Part shown: positions 12,201 through 25,800 of the stretch, one piece after another
How positions within the stretch are numbered: the stretch's first letter is position 1
Layout of the letters: every line of letters starts with the position of its first letter
Assembly (NCBI GenBank): GCA_964017185.1
Contig: OZ024876.1
Coordinates: forward strand, 17,992,226 to 18,056,225
Reading direction: 5' to 3'
Source of the DNA: Rugalucina vietnamica
Lineage: Eukaryota > Mollusca > Bivalvia > Lucinida > Lucinidae
Length of the DNA: 64,000 nt
Position numbers and translations under genes: made by a program
Notes under the pieces: generated by a model
What the model was told of the DNA's origin: nothing
The model's input: only the letters and a program-made list of their open reading frames with translations
The model's database searches: none

Positions 12201-15200
12201 TCATTCTATTTAATGTGCTAGAGTACAGTGATGGTAATTAATGCCATTCATTTATTCACATAAAAATACATTTTTAAATTACAATGTGATTTGAGCCGCC
12301 GCTTGAGAAAACCAACAATTTGCATAGGCAAAAACAAAGGCGCAGATCAGCTTCGCAGTAACTGCGAAGCTGATCAGCGCCTGTGTTTTTGCTACACAGA
12401 TAGTACAATCACTCTTCTTCTTAAGTCCAAAATTTCAAGCTTCTGACCTGCTTTTGTGAGTGTGCAGGCTGGTTTGTGCCTGACCTGGTCGGAACCCAAA
12501 TTGTTGGTTTTGTCACGCACAGGCTCATTTGATAATTTTATGATATTGTACAATGGGTTTCAGTGAGCATGTTTCATCAAATTGATCAATGTTCTTTTTA
12601 CAGCAAGTAAGTGAATAAGTATTGAAGGTCACTGTAGCCAATAAAGTGCATATTTGATGGAAATTTCAGTGAAATTTGAGCTGTGATGCGAAATCTTCGG
12701 GATTTCCGAGCAGGTCTGACACAAACCGACCTGTGCAGCTACAGAAGATGGCTTGAAGCTTGAAATGTTGGATTTAGGAAGAAGAGAAATTGTACTATCT
12801 GTGTAGCAAAAACAAAGGCGCTGATCAGCTGTGCAGTTACCGCCCAGCTGATCTGTGTTTGTTTTCACATAGGCAAAAAGCCAGTTTTCTCATGAGGCGG
12901 CTCATTTTGTGTTTTTCTCAACAAAAGATTATACATGTGTCTTGCTTGCTTGAGTAGAACTTAAATGAGCAGTACCAAAAATGTCATATCTGGTCATTAG
13001 TATAGCCACATAAAGAGGCTCTTCTAATTCATACCATCAACATATGATTTTATGAAATAATATAAAGAATTGTGCTGATATTGTTCTCAAATATGCACTT
13101 TTACCATCCCTCTTAATCTGAGCCCAGTTGTTCAAAATTAATGACATCGTTAGTTACCAATTTGTTAAAATTTCAAACACGAATATTACACATACAGTTA
13201 TTTTTTGTTGAAAGAATGTGAGAATCCTTTGCTTTGCTTTGCAAAGGATTCTTACACTTTATCAACAAAAAATAAGAGTGTATTTGCTTCTGAAGTCGGC
13301 ATTAACTTAAGGAGTTGAGGTTTTAACGATGATGTTAAGTTAAAAAAGATTTGAACAACTGGTCCCTGTTTGCCAGAGAACTTACCAGAATGAAAAGGAA
13401 TGTGAATGTAAAATTCTGAATGATCTCAGTTTCTGATAGTAAACATATGATGGCGTCATGAGAAAACCGTCAATGTGGTTTCCGAACAGGTCCGACACAA
13501 AGCGAATTGTACAGGCAAAGAAGATGGCTAGAGGCTGGAAATTTTGGTTTTAGAAAGTAGAGGAAATGTGCTATCTGTGTAGTGAAAACAAAGGTGCTGA
13601 TCAGCTTTTAAGGTACTGCGTAGCTGATTTGCACCTTTAAACAAAGGCGCTGATCAGCTTCTCAGTTACTGTGAAGCTGACTGGCATCTTTGTTTGCGCC
13701 TATGCAAAATTTTGGTTTTCTCATGACACATCTCAAATACTTCCCATAGATAGGATAAGTCTTGCTCTGTTGCATGTTAAAGACCTTAAAGATCTATTTT
13801 ATCTTGTTTTACCCTTGTTCTGTGATACATAGACAAACAGAAAAGTCCCAGATAGGGCACGGCATTCTGCTATTTGTTTGCATGGAACCCCATTTAAAAA
13901 TGAAATAATTTTTCAAAATCTCTCCCTTAATAATGGAAGTGGACTCGCCCAAATGATAATGATAGACAAGTCCATTTGTCAAAAATGAGTTAATTTAGTT
14001 CTTCAGGCTGTGTTTTGCCCTTGAGTCCAGTATTCTTTTGTCTATCACCTTGTAAATTTGTTACATGATATCACCCCTTGTAAATTTGTCACAGGATATT
14101 GCCCCTTGTGACTTTGTCAAACGATATCGCCCCTTGTGAATTTGTCACATGATATCACCTTTTGTGAATTTGTCACAATATATGGCCCCTGGTGAATTTG
14201 TCACACGATATCACCCTTTGTGAATCTGTCACACGATATCTCTCCTTGTGAATTTGTCACACGATATCGCCCTTGTGAATTTGTCTCATGATATCGCGCC
14301 TTGTGAATTTGTCAAATGATAATGTAATTCATTCTTTTAACTGCTGCTTAGGAGAGCGTAAGTAAGCCATGACATGAGCCTTCAATCTGGGTTTACAACC
14401 AGGTCGGACACAAACCAGGCTGTACAGTCACAGAAGCGGGCTAGAAGCTTGAAATTTTGGATTTAAGAAGAAAAGGGATAATACCACCTGTGTTGCAAAA
14501 ATAAAGACACTGATCAGCTGTGTCGGCTCGAGGACACAACACTGTAGCAGTGGTATTCCTAACAAAGACCTCTCTATTTGGACACTGATGCTGGGCCACT
14601 GGGCTCCTCTTGTAGTAAAATGAGCTGGGACGTGAGAAAAATGGTCCTCTGGGTTTCCGACAAGGTCTCACAGAAACAGGCTTGTACAGTCTTAGAAGAA
14701 GGCTAGAATCTTGAAATTTTGAATTTAGGAAGAAAAGGAATCATACTATTCATGTAGCAAAAACAAAGGTACTGATCAGCTGTGCAGATAATGCACAGCT
14801 GATCTGTTCCTTTATTTTTTGCACAGGCAGATATCTGGGTTTTGCATGACAGGATTCTCATGGTAACAGTTAGCTTGCCCCTAGAAAGAGTAAATCCAAT
14901 GTATTCAACCCCATGCTCTAGTCGACGCTGACATCAATAGAAATAAACTGGAACTGTAAATTTCTTATGTTTCTTGCATGCCAGATTGGAAACTCCATTA
15001 AACATTCTTTGGTAAATGTCAACCTGAATTTGATGATACCTTTTCCTTGCTCAAAGCGTGAAACTTGTCTGCTTATTATGGCATGGTTTTCTCACATCAG
15101 AATCACTTTTTATAAGTTCAGTTACATGAGCTTTATCCTGATTCATCATATGACATCGCTGTTTACTGTGTCGCATACTATACCATATTTTCTATTATTT

Positions 15201-16802
15201 GCCTTTTCCCTATTACCCGACCAAAAGTTCAGAGATCGACCCTGAAGGACGAAACGTCCATGGAACGAAAAGACTCGGTACATAGTCGTACCGGAACCAC
15301 CGACGTGCGCGCATGCGCAAGGCGCGAAATCAGATTTCCTTTTGGTCGCGAGCAACATGGACGCTGAAATTTGACTTGAGGAAAAATATTCTTTATTTTT
15401 CCATCGTTTTGCGTCTTTAAATTACTTTTACTCGCGACCGTTTTATACCCGATCAAATGTATTTTCAATATATCAAGATGGTTTGTAGAATTTATTTCTA
15501 AAATATCGAATTGTTTGTGCTTTTCGTACTTGCCATTTTCGGCCGTTTGTGTACGAAATTTTTCATCTGAATTTACTTATTTTCTTTTCGTTCCAGGTGT
15601 TTGTATTCATATGTCATTACCTGTGAACGATTACTCTCTCTTACCAAGATTGGTCTATGGCGAAGAAAGATGTCCCAGGATTGGTCTGTGGCGAAGAACG
15701 GTGAACACAATGATGTGTAATTCGGGGACTAGAGCCTTTTGGCGTGTTACTATCAGTGACGCTCGGGCTAAGGCGCCGCAGTAAACTGGTAGTGACCTAG
15801 TCCTCGACCCCGATTGACCAGAATCGGGGAAAGTCTCATAACAAACTTGCGCTCTACGGCCAGGATCAGGGTTTGGAGACGAAAATGTGAATCCCGGGAA
15901 ATAGGGATCCGGCTCTGAGTTGGATATTCCGGATCATCAAACTGGCAGACCAGAGCATTCTCTAATGTTAAACTGGCAAGCTAGGACGAACCGACACCAA
16001 TTCCCGGGATTGTGCGTAATGTCGGTACTGGTACAACTGCCTCTCACAGGTACACTGGTTACTGACAATTTACCATTGGGAAATAGAAACGAGGTTCACT
16101 TCAAGACACTCGGATACTATTTCCCGGGACTGTGATCAAGTGCATGACCGGTATTTCTGAATACCGGATCCAATTAACTAGTGTCTATCTTACGCGGTCT
16201 TGCTTTGTAAATAAACATTAGTTTGACTAATTCCGGACTCCATTGGAGTTCTGGAAGGTATAAATCAACGCAAAGTGAATGCTTGTACTCATTCATGTAC
16301 CCTCTAATTGTTCTGCAGATAATTCAGATCTGTTTGCAGTTCAAGTTAAATTTTCCACACAGTCCATTGAGAGTTCGACATTAGAAGTCTCTTTAACAGA
16401 TATCAACAATCCTAGATTAAGATCATACAGGACTGTCGATAGATAATACAGTATATATTATTTCCCGGTATCTGTAATTACTTGTAGTACCGGCAACACT
16501 TTCTGCAGTACTGTCGGTTACTTAAAACTGGTAAGTTGTTTAGTACTGGTTTTATTTTTAAGGACAAGACTATGTACTTATTCTCAGAACCATTACTTAG
16601 TATCAGCTTTGTTAAGACTTAACGCTTAACCGCTCGATACTATGTCAAGATATTATTTTCCGTGATTGTAAAGAAGAACTGTTTCAGCACTGGTCTATCG
16701 GCTTCTCTCTTTACTTTTATATATTACTTCTTTCTCTGGTTGATGTTATTCAACATTTTACAACTACTTTCTGAAGTCACGATTTTTCGGAAGTAGTTTT
16801 TA

Positions 16803-16833
<31 letters not shown>

Positions 16834-19800
16834 GTATAACTTATTGTCAGTTTCGACTCTGGTTTGCGATTTTTGCATACTCGTATTACCAACAGAGTCT
16901 TATGGGCTTAGTGAAATGTATTCAATTTCACTATCTGATTAAAACTTTGCTTGACTGATTTTCAGTCTTTGCAAATCTGATAGCCTGATTTTTCAGTAGA
17001 ATTAACATCAGGATTCTTTCAGATAGTCGGATTATTTAAATTAAAAATGATAAACAATAACGAATTTTGTTTCTCTTTTACCAAGACGGAAAGAATCATT
17101 ATTTATTCAGAGATAATAGTCATGATTCTTTTCTTTCTTATCTACTCCCGAACGTTGAGTTTTTAAACGGAGGTCAGATCTCTGTAGGACAGTCCGTCCG
17201 ATTCGATTTGATTTAATTTTTAAAGAAGACGTACGCATATACTTAGGCTTTTGTCTTCTACATTTTATCTCAATATATACTCTCTAAACTATCGTTAGTA
17301 TATGAAGTATTATCTTATTTTAACTGACATAGTATTGATGCATGGCAGTTTTAATATTTTACATCCTTGTTATAGTTGGATAACTATTCTCCAGGATTAT
17401 GAATTTAAAAACGAATATTTTTAATGGTCTAAAATCCAAATGATTTTTTACAATAAAAAACCAAGTTGAGTCAGACGAAACTATTGTTTTTCATTGCTAC
17501 ATCTATTACATAAAATCAATGAATACGAGGTTTTGTTTGATTGTGATAATAATTATCCTTTTAATCTTAGGATAATAATTTACACCTACTATTGTCAGAC
17601 TGACAAACAATGAAACGCTATTTTGTTCAGTCTCACACTTCGTGTAAAACTGAATTCTCTCTTTTCACTTGCGATTTGTGAAAAACATGAGATGTAATTA
17701 TGATAGTTCTAGATATTGTATTTTGTTTTAATTCCTCTTGTGACTTTCACGTGTAGCCAACAAGAGTGTCTTTACTTAAACAAATTTCTCTGAAAAGAAC
17801 TTTTAGCCAATCGCTATATAATCTGAGATTTTGTGTTATTCGTATATTCAGAAATTGTTTTATTAAGTGGTGGTTCGTCTCTCACTAATGAGAAAGACCA
17901 ACATTATTTCTTGAATAGGTTTGTGTGTGTTGGTGAGTTCTTTGATGGCTGACTAGGCCAATTCTAGCTCTAAACTGTCGGTTGCAAGTAGAGCAAGTCA
18001 ATGTCATTGAATCAGCTGGTGGCCCATTGGTATTGGCTTTGCGTTCTCTGCGCTTTCTTTCAGCTTCACAGATTCTCTTTTTTTCATGGAGAGCTGCTCC
18101 TTTGTTGATGAGACCTCGCCACTTTGATCGCTCCTGTGCAGTCTGTTCCCAAGACCCAATTGGTATGTCAAAATCCTTCAGAGAGGCTTTCAGGGTGTCT
18201 TTGTAGCGTTTCTTCTGGCCACCTTGAGAGCGCTTTCCCTCTTGTAGTTCTCCATAGAAGACTTTCTTTGGAAGTCGCTCATCAGGCATTCTTATAACAT
18301 GGCCGGTCCACCTTAGCTGTGCTAGCTTTAAGACAGTATGCATGCTTTGCATCCCTGCTTTCTTCAGGACCTCTGTGTCTGGGATCTTGTCTTGCCACTT
18401 GATTTTTAACAGCTTTCTCAAACAGCTTAAGTGGAAATGGTTAAGTCTCTTTGCATGACGCTGGTATACTGTCCAGGTCTCACATGCATACAAGAGGGTT
18501 GGAAGTACCACAGCCTTGTAGACTTTCAGCTTGGTGTCAAGCTTGATTCCATTTCGCTCCCAGACATTTGCACGGAGTCTTCCGAATGCCACACTGGCTT
18601 TTGCAATTCTTGCAGTGACCTCATCATCAATGTGCACTGCTCTGGAAAGAGTGCTTCCCAGGTAGGTGAATTTATCAACAACTTTCAGTTTTTCTCCATT
18701 CACAGTGATGGTTGGTTCATTGTACGGTTTTCCAGGTGCTGGCTGGTGTACAACCTCTGTCTTTTTTGTGCTGATTGTGAGATCATAGTTATCACATGAC
18801 TGTGAGACTTGATCCATGGCTCTTTGCATTTTTGCCTCTGAGCTGGCATTCTTATCCATATCATCTGCATAGAGGAGCTCATCTAGCACATCGGTCTGCA
18901 CCTTAGTTTTGGCTTGCAACCTTCTAAGGTTGAATATATTGCCATCAAAACGGTACCTGATTGGAAAACCAGTGTCACTGTCCTGAAAAGCATCCATGAG
19001 CATGGCAGAAAACATCATGCTGAACAGTGTTGGTGCCATAACACAGCCCTGTTTGACCCCATTTGTTACCTCAAAGGGTTCAGAGAACTCTCCATCATTT
19101 TGCACACGTGCCTGCATGCCATCATGAAATTGCCGCACCATTGCTATGAATCTGGGTGGACAGCCAAACTTGGCCATGATTTTCCACAGTCCATCACGAC
19201 TTACTGTGTCAAACGCTTTGGTGAGGTCGACAAACGTCATGTATAGATCTACATTCTGCTCTTGGCATTTCTCCTGAAGCTGTCTTGCTGTGAAGATCAT
19301 GTCTATCGTCCCCCTGTCCTTTCTGAATCCACATTGACTTTCTGGGATAAGTCCCTTCTGATCAAGATGAACATTCAGGCGGTTCAACAGAATTTTTGCT
19401 AGTATCTTCCCAGCAATCGATAGGAGGGAAATGCCTCTGTGGTTATCACAGACTTGTGGATTTCCTTTCCGCTTGTATAGGTGGATTATGGATGCATCCT
19501 TAAATTCTTGTGGGATGGCCTCCTTCCTCCACATACAGTGAAACAGCTCAGTCAGTTTCTCTGCCATGGGTAGCCCCCCAGCCTTATAAACCTCTGCAGG
19601 AATTGCATCTGCACCTGGAGCTTTGCCAGAAGACAGTTGTTGAACTGCTTTTCTTGTTTCCATGACGGTTGGAAATTCATCTAACAGAACATTGCACTCT
19701 ATCTGTGGCAGTCTGTCAATTGCATCCTCATTGATGCTTGATGGTCGATTTAGCACACTATTGAAATGTTCTGCCCACCTTTTCAAGATAGCCTCTTTGT

Positions 19801-22800
19801 CTGTGAGAAGAGTGTTTCCATCTGCACTGAGTAATGTGGTGGCTCCAGAACTCTTAGGGCCATAAATGGTTTTCAGTGCATCATGAAATTTCTTTATGTC
19901 CTTTCTGTCTGCAAAAGACTGAATTTCTTCTGTTTTCTTCCTCAGCCAGGAATCTTGCATGTCCCTAAGCTTGGTCTGGACTGTCTTACAAACGTTGCTG
20001 TAGGCTGCTTTCTTGGATACTGAGCTAGTATCATCTTGATGTGCCTTGTGCAATCTGTGTTTTTCTTCAAGAAGCTTCTGAATTTCGTCATCATTCTCAT
20101 CAAACCAGTCTTGATGTTTGCGAGATGGATGTCCTAAAGTAGTAGCAGCTGAAGAATGAACTGTTTTATGGAAGACTGTCTAGTTTTCTTCGGGGTTCTC
20201 TGAACTGAGATTGATTGCATCCAGTTGGTTGCAAATGTCTGTTAAGAAAGCTTGTCGCATGCTGTCTTGATTCAGCTTTGAGACATCCAGTCTTTTAGCA
20301 GCTTTCTTGCCTTGAGGTCGCCTCGCAGGCTGGATTCTAAGGTTGAGTTTGCTGACAACCAGTCTATGGTCTGTCCAGCAGTCTGCACCACACATAGTCT
20401 TTGTCACTCTGACATCCTGCCTATCTGTTCTTCGCACTATAACATAGTCTATGAGATGCCAATGTTTGGAACGGGGATGCATCCAGGATGTTTTATTTCT
20501 GTTAGGTAGACGAAAGACTGTGTTGGTGATTAGAAGATCATGTTCAGCACACTTCCTTAGAAGCAAGAGACCATTGCTGTTGCACTTTCCAACACCTTCT
20601 GGACCTATAACTCCTTCCCAGGTCTGATGGTCTGTACCAACTCTGGCATTAAAGTCTCCAAGAAGGATAAGTTTGTCTGTACGGGGTGTAGCAGAAATAA
20701 TGTCATCTAAGTCATTATAGAACTTGTCTTTAACCTCATCTGGATTGGTCATCGTGGGTGCATAGGCACTGACAATAGTTGCATGTTTATTGCCTGACAG
20801 AGGAAGTCTCAATGTCATTAGGCGGTCATTGATGCCTTTTGGCAATCCTGAAAGCTTACCAACAAGTTCTGTTTTAATGGCAAAGCCAACTCCTGCTTCA
20901 CGCCTCTCTTCACTTTTGCGTCCACTCCAGAAGAAGGTGTATCCAGCACCAACTTCTTTGATCTCCCCAACATCTGCTAACCGAGTCTCACTCAGAGCTG
21001 CTATCTGAATTCCATACCTCCCAAGTTCTCTGCCCACAAGGGCCGTTCTACGCTGCGGTCTATTTGACCCAGCACTGTCCATCAATGTTCGCACATTCCA
21101 TGCGCCAATCCTCAAAGGGATTATCTTTGTTTTTTTCTTATTTTTTCGACCGCTGAAAAGGGATCCCCGCTGATCGCGGTTAACCAGCCAGGGGGTTTGA
21201 AGCAGGCAATTGTTTAGGGCACCTTTTCTAGCCCCTTCCCCATGCTACGGGGGTGAGCAGTGCGGTCCTAAATAGGTCTGCTCAGTCGCTCAGCCGACTG
21301 CCGAATTTCGCTTACTGCTTCTCCTCACGGAAAACGACCATATAGAACTGAGCCGCCTGCGTGCAGGTCTGCAACTACAGCTCCCAGTGTGTCCTACACC
21401 TGCTGCTTCGCCGCTCGCCCATCGCCACAGGACTTTTGTAGGTATGTGGGTGCATGTGTGATGAAATTGTTGTGTATGCAAGTGCTTGTGTGTTGAGAAA
21501 TAAGATGACGTGCGCTATGAAATTGGATTATAGTGAGGAAGAGGTGCGCAACGTCAACCTCACTCACTCGTCCTCACCCAACTGTGCCCAGAGGCAAGAC
21601 ACAGGTCAAGACGTCTGGAGTTAGGTTTGGATGCAGTGGATGACCGTAACATCTATAGTGCCTTATCACGCTCTGCATGTTCCACAACATGTTGCTGTAT
21701 CGCTTTCCGAACCGTTGAATCTGATGATTTCTTCCGCTCCGTCTACCGAAACAGTCTTTGCATATCTGGACCAGGCATATCCAGACACACAGGTTTTATT
21801 TTGGAATTACCTTTTCCTAGATGAATTGCTGGCCACAGCTGAAGGGCTCCATCTACCCTTTCATAGGTTTTGTTTAGAGACCTGTAAACTCCTAGGAGGA
21901 CTGTCAACCAAAACTAATGAGTTCCCCCTGCCCAGCTAGGTTTTTGTGTAGAGAACTAGCAAACTCCTAGATGGGTTGCCGTCCAAGGCTAACGAGCCCC
22001 ATCTGCACCGCATGGCAACAGGTAGTACTGATTACATGTTACAGTAGCAGATAATCTGACCTGACCTAGTTACTTTATTAAGTATAATGCATTCGTTCAA
22101 CATGTTAATACTTAGCTCCAGTGACAGAATTTTTATTACTAAGCGATACATGTCTGTCTTTATTAACCGGAATTCGTAAGATTACTAAACCGTGTTTTTC
22201 TCATATACTGCATCGGGGTGATGAGACGGACCAGCAGTATCAAACACGGTAATTATACAAATAGTGTTAATGACCTTTTGCGACAGCCGCAAAACGTTAT
22301 TATAGCTGGTCCGCGATTGGTAGAACCGAGAGAATATTTCAATTTGGAGCCTTGAAAACATTAATCTCGTTTATCCAAAAGTCGTTTTTGCTGCTCAACG
22401 TCAGGCAGTTTAGTTTTGCAGTGCTTTAAACATCGTTTCTATGCAGGATCGAATAGTCTTTAGACTCAATGAACGTCAACGACATGATCAGTTTTCGTGA
22501 CTCTGCAATTTTTGTAGATAATGACCAACTATCGATTGAAATATCTACATACATTAATAGGACCCTAGAGATCATTTTTTTCATTTATCAGTCTCTTTGT
22601 TTTCAATTGGTTAGTCAACAAAGAGAAATCATCTCCTCCCTTGTCATCGGTAAGGGTGGAATTTTCTTGTTTTCGTTTTGAATCGAAGACTTTGAAATTC
22701 TACTATTGCATTCACACGAATGAATCCAATGGGAAACAGTTACTGTAGATATTCAGGAGACTATTCTGTTACTCTGAATTATCTGCAATCTTCATTCTCT

Positions 22801-25800
22801 ACTTTTTTTTGATAGCTCAAAATAGTGTTCTTTGATACATTGTTCACTAACTGAGACATCATGGCTAAATTTATGTGCTTTTAAAAAGACCACCCGTACA
22901 GGTTTAGTCCTTGGTACTTCAGTCCTGAACCAAAACCAAGAGACTACTATAAGAATGCGCCTACAGAGGCACTGCATAGCCTGACTTTGGTGTCAAAGAT
23001 TAGTGAGTCATCAGTGGTCTTTGTAATGTTACTTAACTGCTTACAGTTTGAAACATTGCAAATGTCTTTTTGGATGAAAATGTTCATATTTTCTTCTATT
23101 TATTCTGATTGTCCCTACTTAACTGCTTACCGGGACATTGAATTGCAATATTTCTTTTAACACCATTCAAACGTTTTCTTTGGTGAAATACCTTACAATT
23201 CCATCATATAGAAGGTTATCTTTTTGGAAAAAATATTACCTTCTAAGTACATGAAATTCTTTGTTTCTTACTAACCTTTTGAACAAGGTTATAATAGTAG
23301 CCTTCTCATGTACATTGAGATTGGCTATTTCTTTTAGGAACTTTTCTCAATGTCTCTCAGTACAGTTCCAAATTTATTTCAAGTGATGGCCTAAACAATA
23401 GTTAGAAATGAGGCACATCTATCAATTTTATAGTTATTAGTATTCATCAATAATGTAATCACTAATAAACAAGGTTTATATACATGTTATAGTGATACGT
23501 ATGTGATACTAAGTAACAGAGTAACTTACATTTCTTAGTATCTTTTATTGGAACATATTTTATTTTTGGTGTGTAATACAAATAAGCTTGTCATAAAACA
23601 CCTATCTACCATAAAATTACTTTCTTTAGACAGATTCTCTTTTGATTAAAAATCTGATCTTTCAGAAATTTCTGCTGTCGTCCTGATGGTTTATCAATAG
23701 GACACTTCATGTATATGTTTTACTATAATGTCACATGTTGCATATGTCCATGTACCTGTAAAGTGGAATTAGTTTTCCCAAACACAATTTTCACTGACTC
23801 ACATAAAAAGAGTTTGTTTGAATATAAGTGGATAAAATTAGAAACTGTCCATTTATATAGATACCTTCTATAGTATAGATTCTAAACATTTACTTATCAA
23901 ATGTTTGTCATTCTTTTATTAATTTCCCAAGTATAATATCCAGTATTGTCATGGGAAATCAGTAAATTACTGGGGATTTATCTTGAAACAATATTACAGA
24001 TCATCTCTAAACTTAAGAACATGTTCAATCAGTATTTAGAGATTATTTATACATGTTTACAGTACTATACAGAAATTTCATAAAATAGGGTTTTCTTCAT
24101 TTATTTTATACAGAAATGTGAATCAAGACCTTAATTATGTGACAATGGAACAGATAAGAGATCCAGTTTATCTAACTTTCTGTTTCTAAATTCAGAGTTC
24201 AGTTTTGTAGGATTACTGAATTTCATATACATGTATTTGAGGAAAATTTGGTTATCAGACCTATAACTCTCATTTACAATTTATATAAGTTTTTGTATGT
24301 TTTCATTTTTGAACTTATACAAAAGAAACTATGTGATATCATTTTACATGAATTTCTGTTTATTTATCACAATGGCTACATCCAATTTTGTGATAATTAT
24401 ATTCTTAAAGGCTATAAACAACACCATTTGCAATTAATTTTGTTTATGACTATTTTACTTGAGAATTCAGCTTGATTTTCTGTCAAGCTTCCTCTTCATT
24501 TGAAAAGTTTAATCTTCAGTAAGAAAGTTCTGTACTAACTTTCTGAATTTAATATTTATAACCACAAGGAGATAAGGACATTTCTGAAAACAAATATCTC
24601 AAATTTGGTTATCATTCATCATCAGTCTGTTGACAAAGATATACATTCGTAAGGCAATTAAGTTGTGACCTTGATTTGCCTTTGAAAATACTTTGAAAAC
24701 ATTTATTTTACTAATGGTATTTATAAATGTCAACATTTTGGTCCATTGGTTCCATTCGTTTACTCTCTCTTTATTTCCAATAATTGACTAGAGTAAATAA
24801 TATTTCAATTTTGAACCTACCTTTCATGGTTCAAAAGAGGGGGGGGTGGGGGGGCATGATTCTGGCTCCACCTCATTATGGGAACTTATCTGGACAGAAC
24901 ATCTATTAGCCTATGCTGAATCATTGAAGGTTATTGGGTGTTATATGGTGATTTCCAGAGAGGTTTAATGAATGTGTAAAGATTATGAATTAATCTATCA
25001 ACACATTATTTTTATTTCTACCAGGTTCTTTTTATCGAGATCATTTATCATGATCTACTTAACCTTTTGGAATTTCTCTGGAAATTTACTTCAGAGTCGA
25101 CCCTGTTTACGAGGGATCCTCCCACCAAATGAGTGATTCTGGCAAATAATAGAAAATATGGTATAGTATGCGACACAGTAAAATAGAAATTTTTCAAGTA
25201 AATTTCAGTTTACTGAGCATACTTACCATATTTTCTATGCTAAGTTCCCTCCTCAAACCACCCCTCATCCTTCTCTATATATATTAAGGAAATATATATA
25301 TTGCAAAGGAAATCTGATTTCGCGCCTTGCGCATGCGCGCACGTCGGTGGTTCCGGTACGACTATGTACCGAGTCTTTTCGTTCCATGGACGTTTCGTCC
25401 TTCAGGGTCGATCTCTGAACTTTTGGTCGGGTAATAGGGAAAAGGCAAATAATAGAAAATATGGTAAGTATGCTCAGTAAACTGAAATTTACTTGAAAAA
25501 TTTCTATTTTTCCAGTGGATAACGCCATGTAATAAATAGTGTTATCATATGAGGTTGCTGTTTTCCTGTAGATAATGTCATGTTATAAAAATCGTATGAC
25601 CACACGTGTATTAACACTTTTGCTGGAATATGTAACGTCATTGACGACGTCCGTAACAACAATGTAAATTTTCATTGAAAATATGTCCACTTAGAAGGCG
25701 ATAAAATCCTGTTTCAAAAGTCTTGTTTAATAAATTTCATATGAAATGACCACTCTATCCTCTATTTATGACCACACGTGTCTTAACACTTTAGCGGGAA

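Larger units (their letters stand above)
17830..21625 (-). mobile_element. RTE-like LINE nested in the DIRS-like element
   Basis: Single-ORF non-LTR retrotransposon with an endonuclease of the 'craniofacial development protein 2-like' (BovB/RTE) type and a reverse transcriptase. Edges uncertain: the 5' side (minus) includes non-coding sequence to about 21600 and the 3' end lies soon after the stop at 17885. No target duplication was found by eye. Confidence 0.85.
15165..25506. mobile_element. DIRS-like retroelement, 10.34 kb, apparently non-autonomous, with nested LINE
   Basis: Inverted terminal repeats 15181-15342 and 25305-25466 are identical over 162 bp by my reading. Unpaired outer ends are 15165-15180 and 25467-25506. 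An internal complementary region (25141-25238) equals the complement of the two ends joined head to tail. This ITR plus internal complementary region layout is diagnostic of DIRS-type elements, which replicate through a circle inserted by a tyrosine recombinase without target duplication; no duplication is seen here. No RT, RNase H, methyltransferase or recombinase frame outside the nested LINE was recognised. It lies in intron 8 of IQGAP. Confidence 0.85.

Noticed and set aside
14041..14320. Regular ~28-bp repeats resembling a CRISPR array
   Set aside because: Units are directly contiguous with no unique spacers and lie in a eukaryotic intron; it is a minisatellite.
15515..16135. gag-like protein of the DIRS-like element
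   Set aside because: Two short frames only; no zinc knuckle or other motif, so described but not called as a gene.
17830..21625. LINE as an integral gene of the DIRS-like element
   Set aside because: It has the endonuclease-RT layout of RTE-type LINEs and opposite chemistry to DIRS elements; nesting explains it better.
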